Below, one piece after another: positions 1-8,334 of a stretch of DNA of 25,645 nt; positions within the stretch are counted from its first letter, which is position 1; each line of letters begins with the position of its first letter. A program made the position numbers and the translations under genes. The DNA is taken from assembly GCA_031553195.1 (NCBI GenBank), contig JAVBLV010000021.1:1-25645 (forward strand). The letters are read 5' to 3'. The DNA comes from JAVBLV01 sp031553195 (GTDB lineage: Bacteria > Bacteroidota > Bacteroidia > Bacteroidales > P3). The notes beneath the pieces were generated by a model, which was given only the letters and a program-made list of their open reading frames with translations, did not search any database and was not told the DNA's origin.

Positions 1-1743
1 AGTATAGGATGTTACCGTCGGGCCTAAAGGTGTGGTGGAACAATCGCCCGAACCCGGATTGCCGATACTTCCGAAATCTTCCCTGAACATCAACGTTCCG
101 GTTGTTTTCACCTGAAATGATTTAATAACACTTTGACAGCCAATACTTGTGGTTACTCTTGCATAAATAATTTCCGTGCCTTTAGTGGCATAGGTTGCCG
201 GCGACGGAATTATATTGGCATCAAAAGCCGCGCCGCCCGCCTTGCTGAATTGCACGTCTTTTATATCCGCATTTTGCAGGTTGGTAATCGCGGTTTGCAG
301 GTTTATGGCCGGAATACACGACGTTTTGTCCACGGTTTCAAAGGTCGGCGTAATACCGCAAATCGTAAAATCCACCGGATACGAAGGCCATGCTTTTCCC
401 GATTCATAGGTTTGCACATACACAATGCCATTCATAATAAGAGAAGAACTGTTGAACGACCATGTGTGAGCGGCATTATTCACGGTGGCTATTCCAAGCC
501 GTGTAAACGATGTTCCGTTTTTGATAGAAATCACAATACTATCCACGGACACATCCGGCCGGAAAGTACCTTGCAAAGTAGTTCCCGAAAAAGAAACCGG
601 ATTGGCAGGCGAACTTTGCCGTTGCAGGTAAGGATAACTCACGCCTTCCCAAATATTCCATATCTTATTGCCGTCGTTCACATTGGAAATATTCCATAAA
701 ACCGTATTGCCATAAAATGCCGATGATTTCAGGGTGGCTTTGGTTTGCGTTTCGCCATCCATTCCGGTAGAACTGGAAGTAACCGATTTCTTGGCGCCAT
801 TGAGAAGCAGCACCATGCTATCTATGGCGTGGTTATTTGTAAATGTGTTATGATTTGTTTGTCCGAACACGCGCCCTATCGATGTGCTGACGCTCGTCAG
901 CGTTCCGTTGATTGCCACACTGTTTTGCAGGCTTGCGGTCGATTGGGTTAGAAAGCCCACCAACCCACCAATTCTGGACGATGGCGATGAAGCGGCATTT
1001 CCCAAAGCATAACAGGAATTGACCACGCCGTTGTTACTGAGGGCGCCGCCCAATCCCGACACCGAACCCGCGCCCCGAACATCGCCCCATGCGTAGGAAT
1101 TGTTCAGATTCCCCCTCACAATACCGATTAAACCGGCAGCGCCATTGAGTCCTGCGCCACCGGTAACATCGACAATGGCAAAACATTGCGAAACGACCGG
1201 AACAGGTATAACAGAAACCTGATTACCAATCAAACCGCCAACGGCATCGTTTCCGGCAACGGTTCCCATGGTGAAACAGCCGGTAACCGTACCGCCGTTC
1301 TGATTGCCGAGCAAAATCCCCACGTTTGTAGTTCCTGTCACCCCGCCGGGCGTTGTAATCACGCCCAAATTGCTGATAGTTCCGCCGGTCATATACCCGA
1401 ACAAACCCACATCATTCATAGATCTGCTGATAAACAATCCTGAAACGGTGAGGTTGCTTCCATCAAAATTTCCTCTGAAAGGCCTTGCCGAAGTTCCTAC
1501 CGGTGTCCAGTTGGTACCGTTCAGGTTGACGTTATTGGTCAATTTAAAATAGACATTCGTAAAAGGCTTTCCTGCATTCACGCTATCGGCCAACAGTTTC
1601 AACTGGGCGGCAGTGGCAATCTGATATGGATTCCCCACTGTGCCGTTCCCACCGTTCCATTGGGCGAAAGCATGAAAACTACTCAAATGTGTAATCAATA
1701 TGATAAACAGGAGCTTATATTGTTTGTAGAATATACTCTTCAT
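1..1743 (-). CDS. Exported GLUG-repeat surface protein, 3' end beyond the window
   Basis: An open frame runs without a stop from the ATG at 1743 to the left edge (581 codons), so the C-terminus is missing. Residues 1-28 are a signal peptide ending AFA-Q. A header follows (GGNGTVGNPYQIATAAQL, then a FRGNFDG motif), then about six GLUG-type units (for example VGLFGYM, VGGLIGN, IGGLVGF) spanning roughly residues 110-300. Next come a YPYLQRQ segment and Ig-like sequence, and near the edge LMFREDFG, which resembles the start of a further domain in Bacteroidetes extracellular proteins. GLUG proteins are cell-surface or secreted; no enzymatic motif is visible. The header and GLUG block resemble two blocks in the giant protein at 18837-25205, so a type IX sorting tail beyond the edge is expected but not seen. 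The gene is visibly richer in G+C than its right-hand neighbours. Confidence 0.85.
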   Translation of the reverse strand, partial: MKSIFYKQYKLLFIILITHLSSFHAFAQWNGGNGTVGNPYQIATAAQLKLLADSVNAGKPFTNVYFKLTNNVNLNGTNWTPVGTSARPFRGNFDGSNLTVSGLFISRSMNDVGLFGYMTGGTISNLGVITTPGGVTGTTNVGILLGNQNGGTVTGCFTMGTVAGNDAVGGLIGNQVSVIPVPVVSQCFAIVDVTGGAGLNGAAGLIGIVRGNLNNSYAWGDVRGAGSVSGLGGALSNNGVVNSCYALGNAASSPSSRIGGLVGFLTQSTASLQNSVAINGTLTSVSTSIGRVFGQTNHNTFTNNHAIDSMVLLLNGAKKSVTSSSTGMDGETQTKATLKSSAFYGNTVLWNISNVNDGNKIWNIWEGVSYPYLQRQSSPANPVSFSGTTLQGTFRPDVSVDSIVISIKNGTSFTRLGIATVNNAAHTWSFNSSSLIMNGIVYVQTYESGKAWPSYPVDFTICGITPTFETVDKTSCIPAINLQTAITNLQNADIKDVQFSKAGGAAFDANIIPSPATYATKGTEIIYARVTTSIGCQSVIKSFQVKTTGTLMFREDFGSIGNPGSGDCSTTPLGPTVTSYT

Positions 1744-1881
1744 TTCAAAAAGATTTCTAAGTTTATTTTCTGGCAAATAGAACAATTATTTTTCGGTTTT
1801 GTTTTGAATTGATTTATTTTATGCTATTTTAAAAAAATATAAAGCAGAAAAAAATGAAGTATCCTCTATTATAATTCCGCT

Positions 1882-2760
1882 TTATTTACTCTTATTTTGG
1901 TTATTATTAAAATACAGGATTTGATTACGAATATCACCGGGCGTTTTCCCAAAATTTGTTTTACAGAAATCATTAAAATAAGAAGCAGATGAAAACCCGT
2001 ATTCAAAGGCTATTTCTGCAAAAGTCTTTTTCGTGCAATTGATTTCATGATATATATTCCTGGCCTTTCTTAATTTTAACCATTGATAGACAGGTACTCC
2101 AAAAATTCGTTTAAAACGTTTTTCTAATCCTGACAAGCTATAATTCATAATTGCAGCCAGTTCTTTTGATGATTTCACCTTATCACAATTTTCGAATACT
2201 TTGTTCGAAAATTGAATATCGGCGCTTAAAGCAGAAGTAAAAAGGGCATAAAGTTCTTCTTTTGTATAATAAGCCCTCAGTAAGAAAAGGAGTTCGCGTA
2301 GTTTTAATTCCAAAAAATAGAAACATTTAAGCCCATCTTGCAAGAGCATTTCTAAAGATTTGAAATAATTAGCCAATAAGTAATTAGCCTTTAATTTACT
2401 GAATACTTCCGGTATTTTTTTCGTATTTTTTCCACTGAGTAGCATTTCAAATGAAAAATGTTCGCAAAAGTTGAAACTTAAATTTAAACGAAAAAGAAGA
2501 ACAACAGAATCTTCTTCCGCAACACTGCTATATTGACTTTTCGGAGGAACAAAAAAAAATTCCCCTTCTTTTATTTCTACATTTATTTGTTCATTGAATG
2601 AAATGATAATTTTTCCTTTTAAAACAAAAATAATCTTGTTAACATCATTGTAAATCTGAAAATATTTATCTTTCCCTCTTTCAATACGTTCAATTATTGG
2701 ATCTTGTCCTTTCGAGTATTGAAAACATGATAAATGTTCTTCTTTATATAGGAGTTCCAT
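1882..2760 (-). CDS. AraC-family transcriptional regulator with cupin-like sensor domain
   Basis: The C-terminal third holds two helix-turn-helix units typical of AraC/XylS proteins: SSKELAAIMNYSLSGLEKRF, then FAEIAFEYGFSSASYFNDFC followed by FGKTPGDIR, the usual end of HTH_18. The N-terminal half has the strand-rich pattern of a small-ligand cupin sensor (IIFVLKGKIIISF, then GEFFFVPPKSQY). The frame stays open to a GTG at 2820, giving 312 residues. I chose the ATG at 2760 (292 residues) because the sequence from MELLYKEEHLSCFQYSKG on looks like the normal start of this Bacteroidetes subgroup and the extra 20 residues are AT-rich filler. It is a DNA-binding cytoplasmic regulator; its target and ligand cannot be read from the sequence. 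It stands alone, between the GLUG gene and an IS remnant, and shares direction with the GLUG gene 138 bp downstream, which it might regulate. Confidence 0.85.
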   Translation of the reverse strand: MELLYKEEHLSCFQYSKGQDPIIERIERGKDKYFQIYNDVNKIIFVLKGKIIISFNEQINVEIKEGEFFFVPPKSQYSSVAEEDSVVLLFRLNLSFNFCEHFSFEMLLSGKNTKKIPEVFSKLKANYLLANYFKSLEMLLQDGLKCFYFLELKLRELLFLLRAYYTKEELYALFTSALSADIQFSNKVFENCDKVKSSKELAAIMNYSLSGLEKRFKRIFGVPVYQWLKLRKARNIYHEINCTKKTFAEIAFEYGFSSASYFNDFCKTNFGKTPGDIRNQILYFNNNQNKSK

Positions 2761-3160
2761 TGATTGTGTTGCTTTTATTCTGTTTTCTATTTTGTTGATT
2801 ATAATAAAGTAATCCTTCACTAGTCAATTTGTATGCCAATTTTGTGTTTAACACGTAACATTTTTACTTTAAGTACAAAAAACAACGTACAAAACATTAT
2901 GTAAATTGCTATTCTTTAGATAATTACAATATATTTCATCGTAGTTCTTGATATTTTTGGATTGCAAATTTCTAATTTATTAATTATTTGATTATTACGA
3001 CAAATTACTCTTTTATTCAGATTTTAAGTACTTATGTTTTTTTATGAAATAGCTTGAAACTTAATAAATAAAATAGGTATTGAAGGGAAGGTGTATTGTA
3101 AGTATCTTAGACTTGAATTATTTACTGGATTTTGTCAGGAGATATTTAGCTTATTTCCTG
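2761..3160. other. AT-rich intergenic stretch upstream of the AraC gene
   Basis: No coding frame with protein-like composition was found on either strand. It must hold the promoter of the AraC gene on the minus strand, but I found no clean TTTG / TAnnTTTG pair. The right part borders the decayed insertion sequence. Confidence 0.5.
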
Positions 3161-3167
3161 CGGTTTA

Positions 3168-4469
3168 TCCGAAAGATTGGAAATTATCCCGATTTTTGGC
3201 AGCGAAACGGAGGTAAAAAAACACAATTTTAAAATTAAACTTCATATTAAACCTGTATCTTTAGCATTAGTTTCTTCCATGCGACAGGATGCGTACTTTC
3301 TCGCAAAAATTACTGAACGCCGGTTTTTCCTTACAATATACCCTGCGGATGAGTTCCAACAGCATAAAACAAATCAAGGCCACATAAATCTGCAATTTTA
3401 CAGTGTTTTCGCTGGCGCCGAGAAAAGTTTTGATTTGCAGGTTTTGCTTCATGATCTTGAAAAACAATTCTATATCCCAGCGTTTCTTGTACAAATCGGC
3501 AATGGTTCGGGCTTCCCATGTGAGCTGGTTGGTTATGATATGCAGTACTTTCCCGTCTTCTTCCCTGTAAACGGTTACCAAGCGGAAAGTTATTTCATCA
3601 ATTTTGGATTCTTTGGCTTTGTTGGAAGTAAATCGAATCAATTCATCCTTTAAAATATCCAGATCTTCTTTATCAGGCAAATCCAGTTCTTCGATGCTTT
3701 TATAAACAGTATTGGTTTTAATGCGGGTAACAAAAACATTTCCGGCGTCGCATCGCTTTTTAAACAGGTCGAAATCGAAATACCCAAGGTCTTCCACCAC
3801 AATGGTTCCTTTGTCGAATACCGGTTCGGACAGCCCCTTACTATCGGCCACTTTGGCTTCGGTAATATTCACAAAGCAGGGCAACGACAGGGCTTCTTCC
3901 AAAATAGTGCGTATTTTCAAGCCGCCTTTAGCTGTCCGAAACTTTGCCCAGTCGAAAAGATTTAAACAGAGACTGATGACGGTACTGTCGATAAGTTTGA
4001 TGGTCTTGCCTTTGATTTCCTCGATGATGTGCCATTGATGACGGGTTTTTAAGATTTGTCCGTAATAACCCAACAAACGGTGGTAAAGGGTTTCAAATAC
4101 CTTGTATGACCTGTTTTTATTCCCATCGCTCATGGTTGATTTGGATGGATTTTGCATCAATCCTAAATCGCTTAGTTGTTTTGTATTTATTGATAATCAA
4201 CAATTTATATCCGACAAAGTATCGCATTTTGCCAACTGTCCGAAAGTTATGGCGACTAACTGGTTGAAAGTTTTGCACTTATGACAGCCCTTGTCGCTCT
4301 TATGCTGGTTGACTACCGTACGGAAAATAGAATGAGGGATTAAATCTAATATTTGCCGGAATACCGGTTTTTGTTATTTTTGCTGCGCCTGTGTAATTGC
4401 ATCTTCTTTTGTTTTTTTGACGCAACTAAATTAGGCGTTTTTACGCAGGCTTTCTAATAAACTTTCGGA
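3168..4469. mobile_element. Remnant of an IS4-type insertion sequence, ends tentative
   Basis: The element is defined by the broken transposase it carries. The outer limits are guesses. The 8-mer TCCGAAAG at 3168-3175 is found inverted at 4462-4469 (CTTTCGGA), and two further bases agree after one mismatch. This spacing of about 1.3 kb suits an IS4-type element, but the same 8-mer also occurs inside the transposase (about 4239-4246), so it may not be a true terminal repeat. I could not identify a flanking target duplication. Confidence 0.35.
3267..4373 (-). pseudogene. IS4-family (DDE) transposase, interrupted by an in-frame stop
   Basis: The transposase reads in one frame from about 4373 (PVFRQILDLIP) through the N-terminal domain (HKSDKGCHKCKTFNQL, ITFGQLAKCDTLSDI) to the catalytic part, but a TGA at 4197-4199 interrupts it right after TLSDINC. 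The frame then continues with LSDLGLMQNPSKSTMSDGNK, which belongs to the same protein. The catalytic core is visible: IDSTVISLCL (first Asp), VVEDLGYFD (second Asp) and YKKRWDIELFFKIMK, which fits the IS4 Y-x2-R-x3-E-x6-K signature. A further stop (TAA, 4374-4376) lies directly before the N-terminal segment, and no good ATG is in frame there. The C-terminus after EKVRILSHGRN also looks short. The longest intact frame after the TGA starts at a TTG (4160) and lacks the N-terminal DNA-binding domain, so the copy is probably inactive. Confidence 0.8.
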
Positions 4470-4566
4470 CGGCTGTGATTCCTTTTCAAACAAGCATTTC
4501 CACTTCGGATCTCATAAAATCACGAATCGTTCCATTCTTATTTAATTTGGAATATTAAAAATTCCT

Positions 4567-4598
4567 TTTGTTTCGATGAAACAAAAAAATTATCTTTG
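4567..4598 (+). promoter_or_regulatory. Bacteroidetes-type promoter without an obvious gene
   Basis: TTTG at 4567-4570 and TATCTTTG at 4591-4598 match the Bacteroidetes -33 (TTTG) and -7 (TAnnTTTG) elements, with a 20-bp spacer. The -33 element lies inside a perfect inverted repeat: nine-base arms TTTTGTTTC and GAAACAAAA around GAT (4566-4586), a possible operator. Downstream on the plus strand there is only an 8-codon frame (ATG at 4623) and no gene before the convergent TPR gene ends at 4927. It may drive a small RNA, or be left over from a gene lost near the IS. Confidence 0.5.
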
Positions 4599-4743
4599 CA
4601 AATTCATATTGTAGCAGAAGCTATGCATCAATTAACAAATATCGTTTAGCAAAAGAACAAAACACTCATTCCCAATGCTTAACTACTCCAAACTATTTTC
4701 GCCTTTCTTTTTTTGGCGTTAATACTGCGGATATTAAAAAAAA

Positions 4744-4856
4744 CGTAAGTCTGATGGATTAATAAATTTGATCTAAAATCACGAAAAGATCAAAAATAAG
4801 CCACGTTTAATGAAAATCAGGAATAAAATAATACGTGTTGATCCATCAAACTTACG
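4744..4856. repeat. MITE-like element: 16-bp inverted repeats bounding 113 bp
   Basis: CGTAAGTCTGATGGAT at 4744-4759 is repeated inverted at 4841-4856 (ATCCATCAAACTTACG) with one mismatch in 16. The AT-rich interior has no coding frame, but contains a second weak GATC-centred inverted motif. The size and terminal repeats suit a miniature inverted-repeat transposable element. It could instead be a long hairpin in the 3' region of the TPR gene, which ends 70 bp away. Confidence 0.5.
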
Positions 4857-4926
4857 CTAAACGATTAATAAAGAATTTGATATAATTCAAAGAACAGGGC
4901 GATAAATCTCTTCCCCTAACGGATCT

Positions 4927-6627
4927 CTATTTCTTTTTCATTGTTTTCAACACCGCATTTGCATTGGAATTCTGAGGATCTAATTCCAATACTTTATTCC
5001 AATACAAGAGCGTATTATCCGAATCGTTTTTCAAATAATAAAAATACCCAAGATAACTATATGCCTCAATCAAAGTACTGGTAATAGCATTTGTCGTTTC
5101 CTTTTTGGTCAGCAAAATATCAATGGTTTTCTCATAATAAGGTTTTGCCAAACCGATTTCCGAATCAGGATCGAGCAATGAATTGGTTCTTGCCTTCCAC
5201 AAGTAGCCGGTGTATCCATCAGGAACCCGTTCTATAACAATATCAAAAGCGCTGTCGGCTCTGGAAAGGAAATAGTTTACAGAAGTTTTTATAAAAAGTC
5301 GATTATTTTTCAACAATGAGTCCTTTGCCTGACCGTTTTCCGATAATTTGGCAATAAAATCTTTATCTGACTGCATACCAATCAATACCGTTGTATCAGC
5401 TGCCGAACGGATACTTCCTGCATTATAATAATACCGGCCTAGTTGATAGTAATCCGAAGCCTCAATTTTATCGCCTATTTTTGAAATGTACAATTTATAA
5501 AGCTCAGCGGCATAAGCATTTTCACCTTTTAAACCAGCAACGTTAGCCATTTCTTTGTATAAATCATAATTCGCGCTATCCATCAAGAGCGCTTTTTCAT
5601 ATTGAGCTGTTGCTTTATCGTACAATTTAGCATCTTTCAATAAAGTTGCATACATCGCATAATCTTTTGAGATATAACTATCCGATTTATCATTTAATGT
5701 AAAAAAACTGTCGGCATGTTTTAATCCGTTTGTATGATCATGCAAACCGGCGGCGGCATATAATTGAAGGCGATTCAGAACAAAATGATTGGGATCTATT
5801 GCCAATCCTTCTTTGATTACTTCTACTATTTCTTCATATTGTTTGTTGAAATACAAAGCCGTTACATATCTCGATATATCCTCAAGAGTATAATAATTTC
5901 CCGAAAAATAAGTTTTATATGCTTCAACAGCCAGAGGATAAAACCCATTAGCGGTATAAAGCTTTCCTAAGTTGCGGTAAGTAATTAAATAACCGGGTTC
6001 TAATTTCGCAATTGTTTTAAGTTTCTCAATGGCCACTTGCCAGTTGGTGTTCTCATAAATTTCCGAACCTTTGATATAGGGAAGAGGATAATTAGGCGCA
6101 TAATAAATAGCATTATCATATTTTCCAACGGCGGCTCCTAAATTTTTAGAGGATTTTAGAGCATCACCTTCCAATACATAAGATCTCGGATCTTTTCGAT
6201 CCAATTTTTGGGCTTCTTCCGCTTTTTCCAATGCAATGTCATTAAATCCATTATCAAGATATGCATATCCGATTTCAATAAGCGCGTCTATCTTTTGATT
6301 GTATCTTTTAAATACTGATTCCGCCGCTTTCAGATTTTGTTTTAACTCCAATTTAGCAAGTCCAATTGCATTTAAAGGATATTCCTTATTCGCATTAAGA
6401 CCCTTAGTATAATACGATTTTGCTTCATCCTTCTTATTTTGGGCAAAGGCTATTTCGCCAAGGTAATAATTCGATTCTGCCGGGGTTTGCGAAAGATGTG
6501 CTTCAAAATATTTTTTTGCTAAATCATATTCGCCCAGTCGAAAATAGTCGATACCTATATTGGTTTGCGCATTTGAAACAATACAAACAGTAGTAAAAAT
6601 GGCAAATAACAATTTTATTTTTTTCAT
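4927..6627 (-). CDS. Exported tetratricopeptide-repeat protein
   Basis: The 566-residue product has a signal peptide (MKKIKLLFAIFTTVCIVSNAQ) followed by TPR-like helix pairs along most of its length. Examples are DYFRLGEYDLAKKYFEAHL near residue 27, YYLGEIAFAQNKKDEAKSYY, IYYAPNYPLPYIKGSEIYE, AQYEKALLMDSANYDLYKEM and a final unit LLYWNKVLELDPQNSNANAV. TPR proteins are scaffolds; no catalytic motif is present. It should be periplasmic or outer-membrane associated, without a lipobox. It lies 222 bp downstream of the PstS-like gene in the same direction, so it may have its own promoter, although I did not find a clean TAnnTTTG there. A large exported TPR protein at the end of this ExbB/ExbD/TonB/PstS block is, from memory, a recurring Bacteroidales arrangement. 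Function in partnership with that block is inferred. Confidence 0.85.
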   Translation of the reverse strand: MKKIKLLFAIFTTVCIVSNAQTNIGIDYFRLGEYDLAKKYFEAHLSQTPAESNYYLGEIAFAQNKKDEAKSYYTKGLNANKEYPLNAIGLAKLELKQNLKAAESVFKRYNQKIDALIEIGYAYLDNGFNDIALEKAEEAQKLDRKDPRSYVLEGDALKSSKNLGAAVGKYDNAIYYAPNYPLPYIKGSEIYENTNWQVAIEKLKTIAKLEPGYLITYRNLGKLYTANGFYPLAVEAYKTYFSGNYYTLEDISRYVTALYFNKQYEEIVEVIKEGLAIDPNHFVLNRLQLYAAAGLHDHTNGLKHADSFFTLNDKSDSYISKDYAMYATLLKDAKLYDKATAQYEKALLMDSANYDLYKEMANVAGLKGENAYAAELYKLYISKIGDKIEASDYYQLGRYYYNAGSIRSAADTTVLIGMQSDKDFIAKLSENGQAKDSLLKNNRLFIKTSVNYFLSRADSAFDIVIERVPDGYTGYLWKARTNSLLDPDSEIGLAKPYYEKTIDILLTKKETTNAITSTLIEAYSYLGYFYYLKNDSDNTLLYWNKVLELDPQNSNANAVLKTMKKK

Positions 6628-6849
6628 AATACAGATTGATTTATTTTGTAGTTATCCAAATTCAAATACTTGTAACCTTTTCCCTTGTTATTATTCTTAG
6701 AGCTTGTTTTAAAATTTTCCTATGAAGTATTTTGATTCTTTCTTTGTCAGAATTTTTGCCAAATAGCTCTATTATTCTTAAAAAATTCCGCCTGCAAAAT
6801 CGCTATTTTTATCTCTCAAAACCTTTTCCATAAAAATTTAAACAGTTAC

Positions 6850-7812
6850 TTAGTCTTCCACACTTTCAAATTCATTTTTAACATTGATTAGCCGGCTAGG
6901 ACGAGTAGCCGGGACAAGCCCCGCTTTCAATACGATACGTTGTCCGCTATCGCCTGCTAAAAAAGCGACAAAACCTGAAGGGAGTCCGCCCCTTACATCA
7001 GAAATAATAGCATAAACATCCCTTGTAAGAGGATATTGCCTGGTTGCTAAAAATGCAGGAAAGGGCTTATAGCTGTTCGTTTCATTCGGATTTTCATCTT
7101 GGCTTACAGACATAACGCGTATGGTATTGTCAAAACTTAATTGACTGGAGTCATTCGGGTTGCTAATCCAGTTTACCCCTATTATGCCTAATGCATTTGG
7201 ATTGTCAGCTACATATTTGATAACGGCTAAATTAGATTTGGCCACGGTTAGCTCGTTACTTATGGGATTTCCTTTACAAATTGAATCTTTAATAAAACGC
7301 AAAGTACTTGAATTGGAATTGTCAAAAACAACTTTTAAAGGCCGGGATTCTCCATGTTTGTCAGATGATATGTCTCTCCAATCGACTATTTTTCCCGTTA
7401 TGATTTTTTGTAAAGCAGAAACGCTGATTAAAGAATCGGTATTCGTAACATTTATGATTAACGCAATTCCATCCGTTGCTATCTTTTGAGAACGCGGACT
7501 TCGTTTAAATGCCTTAATAAGTTTTATTTCCTCTTCTGTGATGTCGCGCGCGGCAATAATTAAACGAATGCTATCGGTGGTTAAAAGTTTGAATACTTGA
7601 TTTTCGCTTGTAAAAACCGGATTGATATGAGCCAGGGTATTTAATCCTGTAAAAACATTAATCTCTTCCTGAACAACAGGGGCGAGACATTCATCTACTG
7701 CAATCGTAGCTTCCCCGCTTGTCGGCGTATCGGTGCGAGTTGCTTTATTCCTATCGCATGACAAGAAAAAACATGTAAATAGGAATAAATAAAAACATGA
7801 GCTTTTTTTCAT
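6850..7812 (-). CDS. PstS-like phosphate-binding lipoprotein (orphan substrate-binding protein)
   Basis: I place the start at the ATG at 7812 (320 residues), because it gives a classic lipoprotein signal: MKKSSCFYLFLFTCFFLSC with Cys19 in the lipobox. An upstream in-frame start (7884) would overlap the preceding gene and bury that signal. The mature part resembles the PBP-like (PstS) fold: IIAARDITEEEIKLIKAFKR, then IATDGIALIINVTN, LQKIITGKIVDWRDI, VFDNSNSSTLRFI in the region of the phosphate-binding loop, NALGIIGVNWISN, and YPLTRDVYAIISD. These are hallmarks of the family. No permease or ATPase gene (pstC, pstA, pstB) lies nearby. The start is only 7 bp after the stop of the small membrane protein gene, so the two are surely co-transcribed. 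Phosphate as ligand is a family inference; the protein may serve as a sensor or envelope component rather than an importer subunit. Confidence 0.85.
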   Translation of the reverse strand: MKKSSCFYLFLFTCFFLSCDRNKATRTDTPTSGEATIAVDECLAPVVQEEINVFTGLNTLAHINPVFTSENQVFKLLTTDSIRLIIAARDITEEEIKLIKAFKRSPRSQKIATDGIALIINVTNTDSLISVSALQKIITGKIVDWRDISSDKHGESRPLKVVFDNSNSSTLRFIKDSICKGNPISNELTVAKSNLAVIKYVADNPNALGIIGVNWISNPNDSSQLSFDNTIRVMSVSQDENPNETNSYKPFPAFLATRQYPLTRDVYAIISDVRGGLPSGFVAFLAGDSGQRIVLKAGLVPATRPSRLINVKNEFESVED

Positions 7813-7819
7813 AATCAAT

Positions 7820-8011
7820 TTATTTATTGTATTTCCAAACTCTATATGCACGGAATAAACCATACAGGAAAAAAACAACTCCAAATACTATTCGTAATCC
7901 AATCTTAAAATCGAATATATTGGTAAAAACTAATAAAAAAGCCATTCCAAAATAAATGATCAGCATGAAGATCCCCCATAAAAATCTGAAATTTACATTT
8001 TTATATTGCAT
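7820..8011 (-). CDS. Small two-helix membrane protein of the TonB/PstS-like cluster
   Basis: From the ATG at 8011 the gene encodes 63 residues: MQYKNVNFRFLWGIFMLIIY opens the first hydrophobic helix, then a short linker (TNIFDFKIG), a second helix (LRIVFGVVFFLYGLFRA) and a basic tail (YRVWKYNK). The frame extends to a further start at 8044, but the internal ATG fits small conserved Bacteroidales proteins of this type, as I remember them. It is an inner-membrane protein with both termini probably in the cytoplasm. It sits directly upstream of the PstS-like lipoprotein (7-bp gap) and 323 bp downstream of tonB. No known domain was recognised. Confidence 0.75.
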   Translation of the reverse strand: MQYKNVNFRFLWGIFMLIIYFGMAFLLVFTNIFDFKIGLRIVFGVVFFLYGLFRAYRVWKYNK

Positions 8012-8101
8012 GACTTTATTTTTGTAAGATTTACCAGAATACAATCCGACGCAAAAGACAACCTGAAGAGTACTGAATCACGACTGATATATTACCGTGA
8101 A

Positions 8102-8109
8102 CAAAAGTA
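8102..8109 (-). promoter_or_regulatory. Probable -7 element for the 63-aa membrane protein / PstS-like unit
   Basis: On the minus strand 8109-8102 reads TACTTTTG, an exact match to TAnnTTTG, about 90 bp before the ATG at 8011. The -33 position is only T-rich, not a clean TTTG. If real, it separates this pair of genes from the exbB-tonB operon upstream. Confidence 0.4.
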
Positions 8110-8176
8110 GTTTTTATGTTTTGCCTGGAAAATGAAATTTCTTCCATCAAAATCTACCAATCTATCTACCTAGAGA

Positions 8177-8194
8177 ATCTATGCACGCATAGAT
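8177..8194. promoter_or_regulatory. Perfect 8-bp inverted repeat between tonB and the downstream unit
   Basis: ATCTATGC and GCATAGAT flank the dinucleotide AC. The repeat lies 70 bp upstream (minus-strand sense) of the proposed promoter and 141 bp after the tonB stop. There is no U-tract, so it is better read as an operator or RNA hairpin than a terminator. Confidence 0.35.
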
Positions 8195-8334
8195 GTAATC
8201 AGTAATTATGCCAGTCAATTGCAAATAGCATTCCATTTTAGCAAAACAATTAAACACGCGCATCCTATGGGCATAAAGAAAATATAAAATAGATATATTT
8301 TCATTTCTAACGACAAAAGACGCGCTATTGTCGT

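Noticed and set aside
133..1552. Several plus-strand frames opposite the left-edge GLUG gene
   Set aside because: They are antisense to a clearly protein-like minus-strand frame with a signal peptide and GLUG motifs, and their own composition (many His, Arg, Cys) is not protein-like.
3177..3653. 158-codon plus-strand frame beside and over the transposase
   Set aside because: Mostly antisense to the catalytic part of the transposase, and no recognisable motif.
6850..7884. Longer start (7884) for the PstS-like protein
   Set aside because: It would overlap the upstream 63-aa gene by 65 bp and place the lipoprotein signal 24 residues inside the protein.
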